Shown: one piece after another, positions 1-5,759 of the stretch
Position numbering within the stretch: position 1 is the first letter of the stretch
Layout of the letters: each line of letters begins with the position of its first letter
From: Methanobacteriota archaeon
GTDB lineage: Archaea > Thermoplasmatota > Poseidoniia > Poseidoniales > Thalassarchaeaceae
DNA length: 5,969 nt
Direction of reading: 5' to 3'
Assembly (NCBI GenBank): GCA_014384685.1
Contig: JACNFL010000244.1
Span: 1-5,969 of the forward strand
The notes under the pieces: model-generated
The model's database searches: none
What the model was told of the DNA's origin: nothing
What the model saw: the letters and a program-made list of their open reading frames with translations, nothing else
Position numbers and translations under genes: made by a program

Positions 1-632
1 GCGGCCGAAGGATTGCTTGGTTCACCCGACAAATGTGATCGTCCAATGAATGCTACACAGTATGTTGTATCGTAATCAAGTGCGCCCTAGGTGCGCATGA
101 CTTCTATTGTTGCCGAGGGGTTAGTCGCTCGGTCATCCACTTCTATCCAGTGAGCAACTCTTTCGCCAGTGTTTAGATTAAGCAAGACAGTCGCATGTTC
201 TGTTGAAAGAGAACTGGCGATACTGTGTTGGTTTGCAACTCCAGTCAAATTTGGTACAGTGGTGAAAGCGGTCATGATTTGAGTAGAAGGGCTGAATCCA
301 TCAAAGCGGTTCAAGCCCGATATCTCAACGTTTGAGGTAGTCCCAGAATCAGGGAGTGTATTGCTAGCATAGTTTACTTTGTAACCAGTAGTAGTTGAAT
401 TGTCAGCGGTAAGAAATGCGTTTGAAGGAAACGGTAGCATGCAGTGTAGTGGATTCATGTTTTCACATCCATCTGTGGTTACAACCTCAACAGGCCCAAC
501 ATCCACATCAGGTTCTAGGGTGTCACCTCCATCAACGGTAATTTCTTCCCCTGTATCAAATATGCAACCAGAGAGAAGCATTCCCATTGCCATTAGTAAA
601 GCGAGGATTTTCGAGTGAGCAGTCTTGTTCAT
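1..632 (-). pseudogene. Large secreted lipoprotein, interrupted by in-frame TAG, 3' end beyond window
   Basis: The first open segment (87-632) encodes 181 residues. It starts with a lipoprotein signal peptide: basic N-terminus, hydrophobic core, and lipobox LSGC with Cys23 as the predicted lipidated residue. An acidic linker (about 28-48) follows. Then comes a region with the motif order CMLPFPSNAFL (about 64-74), NRFDGFSPSTQIMTAF (about 108-123) and VLLNLNTGERVAHWIE (about 149-164). I recognise this order from long secreted bacterial/archaeal proteins of unknown function, usually several hundred residues. A TAG at 87-89 ends the frame after MRT, but the same frame continues without another stop to base 1 and reads GALDYDTTYCVAFIG and then PSNPSA. 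This is what the family shows after its RP-x-x-x-LD segment. The gene is therefore either nonsense-mutated, misread in sequencing, or decoded through TAG. The ATG at 630-632 is the start directly before the signal peptide; no Shine-Dalgarno is visible. The function is unknown; the protein is likely anchored outside the membrane. Confidence 0.7.
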
Positions 633-653
633 GAAATAGAACCATAGAGACTT

Positions 654-668
654 GGTGATAAAGTATAC
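654..668 (-). promoter_or_regulatory. TATA-like box for the lipoprotein gene
   Basis: On the minus strand this reads GTATACTTTATCACC. Its ACTTTATC core (657-664) lies 25-32 bases upstream of the ATG at 632. That spacing fits an archaeal box A driving a leaderless or nearly leaderless mRNA. The match to the consensus is moderate, so the call is tentative. Confidence 0.4.
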
Positions 669-740
669 TCAAGTGATATTATGGCTAAGATTACAACAAA
701 TGATGCGAAGTGACAAAGGGCACGGTATACACCACCGCCT

Positions 741-1880
741 GTGGCCGACATTAGCGACTACGCTTGGTTTGTGCGTGACCTACCCGTGTCAGCCTCATCT
801 GTGTTACTAGGCAAATCCCGTCTTTATGCAGGTGATTGGGATGGCAATCTATGTTGTTGGAGTGATCAAGGTGACCTTTTGTGGACCGCTCAAGCCGAAG
901 ATAGGGTTGAACGAATGTGTGGTGCTAGTGAAGCAAAACCCCCGTTCATCTGCGTTACAGCAGGTAGCAAAGTGAATTGTATTGATGCAGCAAGTGGCGA
1001 GGAGAGATGGAATCATCAACTCATCGGTTCATCAGATTTAGTCACTTGTTCTGATGATGGTAATCGAATTCTAGCAACATCATCAGTATACGAAATTGAA
1101 CTCAATGATTTCATTGAGTCAACATGTTGGCGCTTTGATGGAGATGGAGAAATTGTGCGCCAGGATACATTTGAAGAGAGACCTTGGCATCTTATTTTGG
1201 ATCAATCAGGAGCTGCTAGAATGGGGCTTGGGCGTCCGCGTTGTGGATTAATTATGCAGACTGATGACGAAATCACCCATCTTAACTTAGCAGAAGATGA
1301 CCCAATTTTATGTGGTGCAACAACATCAGGAAAAACTGTTTTTGGGCATGCATCTGGGATTATTTCCCTTCTCAGCAAAAATGGAAAAAAGATGAAATCA
1401 CTCTTTGATGAGTCTGAAGAAAGTGTTCTAACACTCCAATCAGATGGTAAGGTTGTAATTGCTGGTGGCGATGATGGAATTGCCCGCGCTATCTCTTGTA
1501 AGGGGGGCGAGATATGGGCTGTAGATCTTGGCCAACCCTTGGATGAATGCACAATTGCTTTCGAAATATCAGGTGAGAAGAGTTGTTGGGTTGCAACATG
1601 GAATGGCATTCAAGCCAGTCTTCGAATTATTGGTTCTGAAAGTGGTAAAGTCCATGTAGAATTCGATAATTTACCACGCATCCGCACGTTGGCAAGCAGA
1701 GATGATAGGGTTGCCGTTGGGATGAATGATGGTAGAGTGATGTTGTTTAATCAGGAACTATTTTCCCGTAGGATATCTGGTGAAGACAATGAGCAAGGTG
1801 TACCAATTGATGAAGGCGATTCATCAGCAGGTCAAAACCGTCTTTCATTGCAGGAAAAATTACGCTCACTAAGGAAATAA
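741..1880 (+). CDS. PQQ/WD40-like beta-propeller protein of unknown function
   Basis: This is a 379-residue protein with no signal peptide or membrane segment, so probably cytoplasmic. It contains degenerate beta-propeller blades typical of PQQ-like/WD40 folds: LYAGDWDGNLCCW (28-40), FICVTAGSKVNCIDAASGEERW (69-90), VVIAGGDDGIARAIS (238-252) and VAVGMNDGRVMLFN (324-337). The spacing suggests about seven blades. The C-terminus (about 344-379) is a polar linker followed by a short basic helix, SLQEKLRSLRK, which could be a docking tail. The start is GTG at 741: the frame has a TGA at 711-713 and no ATG or TTG between, and the next in-frame ATG would remove about 58 residues. The gene is divergent from the lipoprotein gene and is followed by a T-tract. 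No catalytic residues are recognisable. A scaffold or protein-binding role is inferred from the fold only. Confidence 0.85.
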   Translation: MADISDYAWFVRDLPVSASSVLLGKSRLYAGDWDGNLCCWSDQGDLLWTAQAEDRVERMCGASEAKPPFICVTAGSKVNCIDAASGEERWNHQLIGSSDLVTCSDDGNRILATSSVYEIELNDFIESTCWRFDGDGEIVRQDTFEERPWHLILDQSGAARMGLGRPRCGLIMQTDDEITHLNLAEDDPILCGATTSGKTVFGHASGIISLLSKNGKKMKSLFDESEESVLTLQSDGKVVIAGGDDGIARAISCKGGEIWAVDLGQPLDECTIAFEISGEKSCWVATWNGIQASLRIIGSESGKVHVEFDNLPRIRTLASRDDRVAVGMNDGRVMLFNQELFSRRISGEDNEQGVPIDEGDSSAGQNRLSLQEKLRSLRK

Positions 1881-1914
1881 TTGCATCAAAATATCATTTT
1901 CACCAACATGTTAA

Positions 1915-1922
1915 TTTTTTTT
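1915..1922 (+). terminator. Oligo-T terminator of the propeller gene
   Basis: A run of eight T residues lies 35 bases after the stop codon of the propeller gene. Archaeal RNA polymerase terminates at such tracts without a required hairpin. It also separates this gene from the RNA candidate downstream. Confidence 0.55.
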
Positions 1923-1928
1923 CGAGGG

Positions 1929-1948
1929 CCTAAAATTTCCTAAAATTT
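1929..1948. repeat. Tandem 10-bp repeat CCTAAAATTT x2
   Basis: Two directly adjacent exact copies of CCTAAAATTT lie in the AT-rich stretch between the propeller terminator and the TATA box of the RNA candidate. They could be upstream promoter DNA or simple slippage; no function can be assigned. Confidence 0.5.
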
Positions 1949-1983
1949 TGGATTTAGTTCTAGTGGAAAAAAGGGTAACTGAG

Positions 1984-1991
1984 TTATATTT
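1984..1991 (+). promoter_or_regulatory. TATA box for the large RNA candidate
   Basis: TTATATTT in the context gagTTATATTTccgg is the best archaeal box A-like element in the intergenic region. With the usual TATA-to-start distance of about 23-27 bases, transcription would begin at about 2010-2014. That is where the first long helix of the RNA candidate begins (2010). The agreement between two independent signals supports both. Confidence 0.5.
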
Positions 1992-2443
1992 CCGGTTGAA
2001 AATGACTAAATCAACCGAAAGATTTATTGACTTCCCCGCCACACGGTAAAGTTGCTACTCCTGAGGAGTGGTGGGGATGGCTCGTCCAGACCCCGTGCCC
2101 GTCTGCCGGCGTGGGCCCCTCGGGGGTAGAAGTCGGCCGCCAAAAACGAGCAATCGTTGCGGCGATGACTGGACCAGAAATTGACTTCGGTTGATAGAAG
2201 GAAAGGTCTTGCAGGAAGTGATGAGCACCTCGGTGCAAATCCACCAAATAGACAGGGGGGAGACAACCTTAGGGAAGTCAATCCCAATAAGTTTGGTTTG
2301 ATGATTGAGGAAGCGTTTCAAGCTCGCTTGAGATGTGAAATCGGTCAATCGCTCTGGACAGGAAATCGAGTGGACACACGATGACCGGACTCGGAAGTGG
2401 AAGATGGAAGTTGTTAGAAAACAACTGAAACCAATTGTGGGAA

Positions 2444-2517
2444 ATGGAGGAAGTCGAAAGACAACCAAAGTTAACTGCGGATGGTGGAAGTCGTTGAAAG
2501 ATGGCCAAAGTCTACTA
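2444..2517 (+). repeat. Two tandem copies of a 37-nt module inside the RNA candidate
   Basis: Copy A starts at 2444 and copy B at 2481. Both read ATGG, one variable base, GGAAGTCG, then AAAGA, two variable bases, a purine, CCAAAGT, two variable bases, ACT. B has a 3-base insertion (TTG) before AAAGA. Each copy can place TGG opposite CCA and GUC opposite GAC/GAU around the purine loop, so the repeat looks like a duplicated RNA hairpin module. Four further GGAAGTC copies lie at 2273, 2529, 2708 and 2785. Confidence 0.65.
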
Positions 2518-2771
2518 TTGAAGTTGAAGGAAGTCAGTCCGTATCTTGAAGAACTGCACAGGGTGAAGATGGAATCGACTTTGAAAGAAGAAGATGAAAT
2601 CACCTGTGCCTAGGGGATCAGCGTGGTTAGGTTACCTCCTTACCTGCTGTGAAACTGGGATGCGGTGAGATAGAATCTGAAGAAGAATCGAAAGAGGATT
2701 TGAAAGAGGAAGTCAATCCGTAGCGGTGGAAGGAAGACCTTGTGTTAACTGGAAACTGCAACCAGCGGAGG

Positions 2772-2819
2772 CTGGTGAGTGGGAGGAAGTCCACCTCCGG
2801 AACGAAACCCACTCACCAG
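2772..2819 (+). other. 12-bp 3'-terminal hairpin of the RNA candidate
   Basis: CTGGTGAGTGGG (2772-2783) and CCCACTCACCAG (2808-2819) are perfect reverse complements around a 24-nt loop. The loop contains GGAAGTC and can add a short AGG/CCT extension. It is the strongest local hairpin in the window and probably forms the 3' domain, just before the pyrimidine-rich stretch where transcription may stop. Confidence 0.7.
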
Positions 2820-2885
2820 TTCTCCCAACCCCCGTTTTCTTCAACGAGATAATTCGCTGTCGATGTCTTTCCTATTCTAACTGTT

Positions 2886-2908
2886 ACGCAAGGCGAAGCA
2901 CCTTGCGT
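2886..2908. terminator. Hairpin between convergent transcription units
   Basis: ACGCAAGG (2886-2893) and CCTTGCGT (2901-2908) pair perfectly around a 7-nt loop. The hairpin sits 14 bases past the fumarase stop codon and downstream of the RNA candidate on the opposite strand. It could mark 3' ends on both strands; no T-run directly follows on either side, so a protective 3' hairpin is as likely as a terminator. Confidence 0.45.
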
Positions 2909-2922
2909 GGCGGTTTGCTAAC

Positions 2923-4527
2923 CTATTCTTTTGGGCCGACCATTTCTTCTGGGCGCACCCATTGATCAAATTCTTCATTGGTCAACATCTCCAACTCAAG
3001 TGCGGATTCACGCAGTGTAATCCCCTTTTTGTGAGCGTTTTTGGCGATTGCTGCGGCCGAGTCATAACCGATGTGCCGATTAAGAGCAGTCACCAACATC
3101 AACGAATTTTCAAGGTGTGAGGCTATAGCATCCTCATTTGCTTGCAGTCCGATAACACATTTGTCACTGAAAGCCCGACAAGAATCAGAAAGTAGTCCAA
3201 TGCTGTGCAATAAATTGTGAATCATCATTGGTTTGAACACATTTAATTCAAAATTTCCTTGACTGCCACCAACTGTGATGGCGGTATGATTTCCAAATAC
3301 TTGACAGCAAACCATAGTCAACGCTTCAGCTTGAGTTGGATTTACTTTGCCAGGCATGATACTTGACCCTGGTTCATTTGCAGGAAGCGCTAATTCACCA
3401 AATCCACAGCGAGGGCCTGAACCAAGCCAACGAATATCGTTTCCAATTTTCATCAAGGAAACCGCCAACACATTTAGCGCACCAGATGCAGCAACAATAG
3501 CATCGTGCGCAGCTAATTGAGCAAATTTGTTGTCTGCAGAAACAAATCCAAGGCCGGTTTTATTAGCAATTTTTTGGGCCACCTTTTTGGCAAATTTAGG
3601 ATGTGTGTTTAGCCCAGTACCAACAGCAGTTCCACCTAATGCAAGTTCTAGTAAGTCATCAAGAGAGTATTCAATTCTAGATATATCGGCATCAAGCATA
3701 GAAACATAACCAGAAAATTCTTGTCCCAATGTAAGTGGTACAGCGTCCATTAAGTGCGTCCTTCCGATTTTTACAATGCTAGAAAACTCATCAGCCTTTG
3801 AGGCCAAAGCAGTTCTCAAATGTTTCACTGAGGGTAATAGTTGATGGTGTATTTCTTCTGCCGCGGAGATGTGCATTGCAGTTGGAAACGTGTCGTTACT
3901 TGATTGTGCTCTGTTCACATGGTCATTTGGATGAACAGGTGTTTTACTACCCAGTTCACCCCCCGCAATCTCAATTGCTCGATTAGCGATCACCTCATTT
4001 GAATTCATATTGGTTTGTGTGCCTGAACCAGTTTGCCAGATCCTAAGAGGGAAATGACCATCTAATTCTCCGGAAATAACTTCGTCACAAGCTTTGCTAA
4101 TTAGTTCAGCAGTAGCACTTTCTAATTCACCTAGTTCTAGGTTAGTATCAGCAGCCGACTGCTTCAATATCCCAAATGCTCTGATTAATGCCCTTGGCAT
4201 TATGTCGTTACCGATATCAAAATTGATTATGGAACGAGCGGTTTGGGCGCCATAATATCTGTCTGCTGGAACTTGTAATTCACCCATTGTATCAGTTTCA
4301 ATCCTTACATCTCCGGGTGTTGCATCAGCACTACGGGAAGTTACTTCCACATTATTTGAAGATTGCAAATGTGTATCATTTTCCAATCCCGCTGCAATGA
4401 GTTGCGCGATTGTTGCAGAGCGCCCGCCCTTACGGCCACGCCCAGTTTTCCTATCAAGTCGCTTAGCCAAATCTTCTGGAATGCTGATGCTAATTATTCG
4501 CCGGTCACCCGCTCGATGCTTTGCCAT
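2923..4527 (-). CDS. fumC: Class II fumarate hydratase with N-terminal ribbon-helix-helix-like domain
   Basis: Fumarase interconverts fumarate and L-malate in the TCA cycle, in the cytoplasm as a homotetramer. Counting from the ATG at 4527 (534 residues), family signatures appear in order: [16 protein letters not shown] (about 82-97), the [15 protein letters not shown] loop (about 165-179), [17 protein letters not shown] (about 199-215), [16 protein letters not shown] with the expected active-site His258, and [17 protein letters not shown] with Ser388, Lys394 and Asn396 matching E. coli FumC Ser318, Lys324 and Asn326. All look intact. The fumarase body matches the usual length of about 460 residues. 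The extra 70 or so N-terminal residues resemble an RHH (CopG/Arc) DNA-binding domain: strand [10 protein letters not shown], helix [11 protein letters not shown], a basic turn, then helix [12 protein letters not shown]. No in-frame ATG lies between the two parts; only a GTG (residue about 60) could start fumarase alone. I prefer ATG 4527 over TTG 4533 because a TATA box is well spaced to it. Aspartase/argininosuccinate lyase relatives are unlikely given the motifs. Confidence 0.93.
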   Translation of the reverse strand: MAKHRAGDRRIISISIPEDLAKRLDRKTGRGRKGGRSATIAQLIAAGLENDTHLQSSNNVEVTSRSADATPGDVRIETDTMGELQVPADRYYGAQTARSIINFDIGNDIMPRALIRAFGILKQSAADTNLELGELESATAELISKACDEVISGELDGHFPLRIWQTGSGTQTNMNSNEVIANRAIEIAGGELGSKTPVHPNDHVNRAQSSNDTFPTAMHISAAEEIHHQLLPSVKHLRTALASKADEFSSIVKIGRTHLMDAVPLTLGQEFSGYVSMLDADISRIEYSLDDLLELALGGTAVGTGLNTHPKFAKKVAQKIANKTGLGFVSADNKFAQLAAHDAIVAASGALNVLAVSLMKIGNDIRWLGSGPRCGFGELALPANEPGSSIMPGKVNPTQAEALTMVCCQVFGNHTAITVGGSQGNFELNVFKPMMIHNLLHSIGLLSDSCRAFSDKCVIGLQANEDAIASHLENSLMLVTALNRHIGYDSAAAIAKNAHKKGITLRESALELEMLTNEEFDQWVRPEEMVGPKE

Positions 4528-4550
4528 AAACAAAGGACGTAGCCGGTTAC

Positions 4551-4558
4551 TTAATAAA
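4551..4558 (-). promoter_or_regulatory. TATA box for fumarase
   Basis: On the minus strand this reads TTTATTAA and lies 24-31 bases upstream of the ATG at 4527. That spacing predicts a leaderless transcript starting at or next to the ATG. The flanking intergenic DNA is very AT-rich, which weakens specificity. Confidence 0.5.
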
Positions 4559-4623
4559 TTAACGAGATGTTAATAATACAATTATTGACTAATACAATCC
4601 ATTTCAAATAATCCGATTAAACC

Positions 4624-4629
4624 AAAAAA
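4624..4629 (-). terminator. Oligo-T tract after cyclophilin
   Basis: Six A residues on the plus strand are a T6 tract on the minus strand, 8 bases after the cyclophilin stop codon. It is followed by further T-rich sequence, typical of archaeal termination, and separates cyclophilin from the fumarase promoter. Confidence 0.45.
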
Positions 4630-4636
4630 GGTCAAA

Positions 4637-5140
4637 TCACATACGGGTAACAGAAACGATCTGAATTGGAGTTCTTGGCTTATCTTGCATACCAGTAGGG
4701 CTTCCCTCAATTTTTCTAATTACATCCATGCCTTCAATCACCTTAGCAAAAACAGGATGTGCACTATCACCCGCTGTCCACCAATCAAGGAATGAATTGT
4801 GGTTAGTGTTGATGAAAAACTGCGCACCACCAGAGTTTGGTTGGCCAGTGTTAGCCATTGAAAGCGTACCAACATCATTCGTGAATTGTGCGTCATCTGG
4901 GTGTTCATCTTGGATAGTGTATCCTGGCCCACCAGTTCCACACCTTGGTGAAGTAGGGTCTTTGGAAATTGAACACCCCCCTTGAATCATGAAACCTTTG
5001 ATAACCCGATGAAAGTGTAATCCATTGTAGTACCCTTCATCTACTAATTTTAGGAAATTTGCTGCTGTAATCGGCATTTTTTCTGTGAACACCTCAAGTG
5101 TCACATTTCCTTCACTGGTCTGCATCAATACGTTGGTCAT
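4637..5140 (-). CDS. Cyclophilin-type peptidyl-prolyl cis-trans isomerase
   Basis: The 167-residue protein is a single cyclophilin domain with no signal peptide, so it acts in the cytoplasm on Xaa-Pro bonds during protein folding. It shows LHFHRVIKGFMIQGG (41-55), with the catalytic Arg45, Phe50, Met51 and Gln53 of the family, then GTGGPGYTIQDE (68-79), SMANTGQPNSGGAQFFI (94-110), FLDWW (117-121) and HPVFAKVIEGMDVI (128-141). Between QGG and GTGGPGY it carries a short insertion with two cysteines (Cys56, Cys67), which I recall from a subgroup of prokaryotic cyclophilins. The position of human CypA Trp121 appears to be Phe117, as in many prokaryotic members. The ATG at 5138-5140 precedes MTNVLMQTSEGNVTLE, the expected first strand, so the start is secure. 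The gene lies 58 bases after the SnoaL-like gene on the same strand, with no convincing TATA box between, so cotranscription is possible. Confidence 0.95.
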   Translation of the reverse strand: MTNVLMQTSEGNVTLEVFTEKMPITAANFLKLVDEGYYNGLHFHRVIKGFMIQGGCSISKDPTSPRCGTGGPGYTIQDEHPDDAQFTNDVGTLSMANTGQPNSGGAQFFINTNHNSFLDWWTAGDSAHPVFAKVIEGMDVIRKIEGSPTGMQDKPRTPIQIVSVTRM

Positions 5141-5143
5141 GAA

Positions 5144-5160
5144 CTAGGCCGGGGGCCTAG
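5144..5160. promoter_or_regulatory. Perfect inverted repeat directly upstream of the cyclophilin start
   Basis: CTAGGCC and GGCCTAG pair perfectly around GGG, three bases before the cyclophilin ATG on the minus strand. In RNA it would be a stable GC-rich hairpin abutting the start codon; in DNA it could be a dimer-binding operator. A related sequence, GGCCGAGGACTAGAG, lies at 5646-5660 upstream of the SnoaL-like gene. Confidence 0.45.
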
Positions 5161-5198
5161 AGATTTTGAGTCTAATGGTTAGCCGAGGTAGTAAAAAG

Positions 5199-5627
5199 TC
5201 ATTCACTTTCAAATCTCACTCGTTGATTTAACTGTTCTTTGAGTCCAACTAAGTCAAATTCAGCGTTTTTCCGCTCGACAATTTTACCATCAACGATATA
5301 CCAGACATCAATTACTTCAGTTGATACAAATTCCCCAGATGCTTCAATTCCTTTAACGGAACCTGAGTGAGTGCCTTCTGAGATAATTTTGGAAACAACA
5401 TATTCACCAGCATCAAGCAATTCAACAATTTTACATTGGATGTCTGGTGAAGCAAGGTGAACGGCCTCAAAGTATTGTTTGTAGCCAAGCCTGTCAAGAA
5501 TACCATGGGGGCCACCGTCAGCACGGAATGAAGGTGAGAATAATTCCTCAATAAGGTTTGAATTTTTTTTATTCCAGCCTTCTTCAAACCAACGTCGAAC
5601 AATAGTTACACTTTGAGAGTCCGACAT
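5199..5627 (-). CDS. SnoaL-like / NTF2-like fold protein (ester cyclase-type family)
   Basis: This 142-residue protein has the typical size of a single SnoaL/NTF2 cone fold. Recognisable features are the N-terminal helix pair RRWFEEGWNKKNSNLIEELF (11-30), the FRADGG segment (34-39), the strand segment VVSKIISEGTHSGSVKGIEASG (77-98), and the C-terminal strand pair VIDVWYIVDGKIVERKNAEF (105-124) followed by DLVGLKEQL. These match the SnoaL-like polyketide cyclase/ester cyclase family. The family includes catalytic and merely ligand-binding members, so the substrate cannot be assigned. No signal peptide is present. The start is the ATG at 5625-5627, with no Shine-Dalgarno. A short T5 tract follows the stop codon on the minus strand and could give partial termination before cyclophilin. 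Confidence 0.85.
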   Translation of the reverse strand: MSDSQSVTIVRRWFEEGWNKKNSNLIEELFSPSFRADGGPHGILDRLGYKQYFEAVHLASPDIQCKIVELLDAGEYVVSKIISEGTHSGSVKGIEASGEFVSTEVIDVWYIVDGKIVERKNAEFDLVGLKEQLNQRVRFESE

Positions 5628-5660
5628 GACATAACCAAATTAATTGGCCGAGGACTAGAG

Positions 5661-5688
5661 TATTATTCACTTTCTCTATTATGTATAC
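5661..5688 (-). promoter_or_regulatory. TATA-like elements upstream of the SnoaL-like gene
   Basis: The minus strand contains AATAATA (5661-5667, 34-40 bases before the ATG) and TATACATAAT (5679-5688). Either could be box A, giving a leader of about 10 or about 30 bases. The sequence alone does not decide between them. Confidence 0.35.
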
Positions 5689-5759
5689 TGCGTTGCAATT
5701 TACGATTTTAAGCCAACTGTCGTAGTAATGTATGATTTGGTATAAATTATGAATGAAAG

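Larger units (their letters stand above)
2010..2840 (+). ncRNA. Large structured non-coding RNA candidate (about 830 nt), family not recognised
   Basis: There is no credible gene here, but complementary segments nest into three domains. Domain I (2010-2195) is closed by 10 perfect pairs, 2010-2019 with 2186-2195. Inside are 2034-2040/2070-2076, 2057-2061/2065-2069, and a hairpin 2145-2149/2154-2158 with a GCAA tetraloop stacked on 2138-2141/2161-2164. Domain II is closed by 2203-2210/2734-2741 (8 perfect pairs) and 2240-2245/2725-2730. It contains a hairpin at 2225-2236; 2293-2299/2428-2434; 2342-2351/2379-2387 with one bulged A; 2409-2415/2420-2426; a GUC-GAAA-GAC hairpin at 2453-2462; 2556-2562/2603-2609 extended past a bulged G; and 2619-2622/2646-2649 with 2625-2631/2638-2644. 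Domain III is a 12-bp hairpin (2772-2783/2808-2819). The plus strand is chosen because it is purine-rich, carries the GNRA loops and follows a TATA box. A likely 3' end is the T-rich stretch near 2834-2841. I see no RNase P, SRP, rRNA, tRNA or intron hallmarks. The helices were found by eye and the outer ends are approximate. Confidence 0.7.

Noticed and set aside
1202..1609. 135-codon minus-strand frame inside the propeller gene
   Set aside because: It is a shadow of the plus-strand gene, which has clear propeller repeats across the same bases.
2223..2246. tRNA T-arm-like sequence (GGTGCAAATCCACC)
   Set aside because: No acceptor, D or anticodon arms can be placed around it; it is better explained by a local hairpin plus one strand of a longer helix.
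2444..2535. CRISPR-like array from GGAAGTC spacing
   Set aside because: Repeats are only 7 bases (or one 37-nt duplication), spacing is irregular, and there are no cas genes.
2055..2603. 182-codon open frame on the minus strand, plus several shorter frames on both strands across 2011-2965
   Set aside because: The translations are Ser/Pro/Phe-rich or Lys/Glu-rich without any recognisable fold. They overlap each other and arise from the purine-rich RNA-like sequence. No start has promoter support.
2335..2613. 92-codon plus-strand frame ending near 2613
   Set aside because: It runs through the paired segments and repeat modules of the RNA candidate; its composition follows the GGAAG repeats rather than a protein pattern.
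2010..2840. RNase P RNA, SRP RNA or a group I/II intron
   Set aside because: GAGGAAGTCC near 2784 resembles the RNase P GAGGAAAGTCC element but lacks one A and lies at the 3' end; no ACAGAA element exists. No SRP helix-8 motif, no intron domain V or core elements, and no flanking exon gene.
4738..4985. Open frames overlapping cyclophilin on both strands
   Set aside because: They fall within the clearly coding cyclophilin frame that holds all catalytic motifs.
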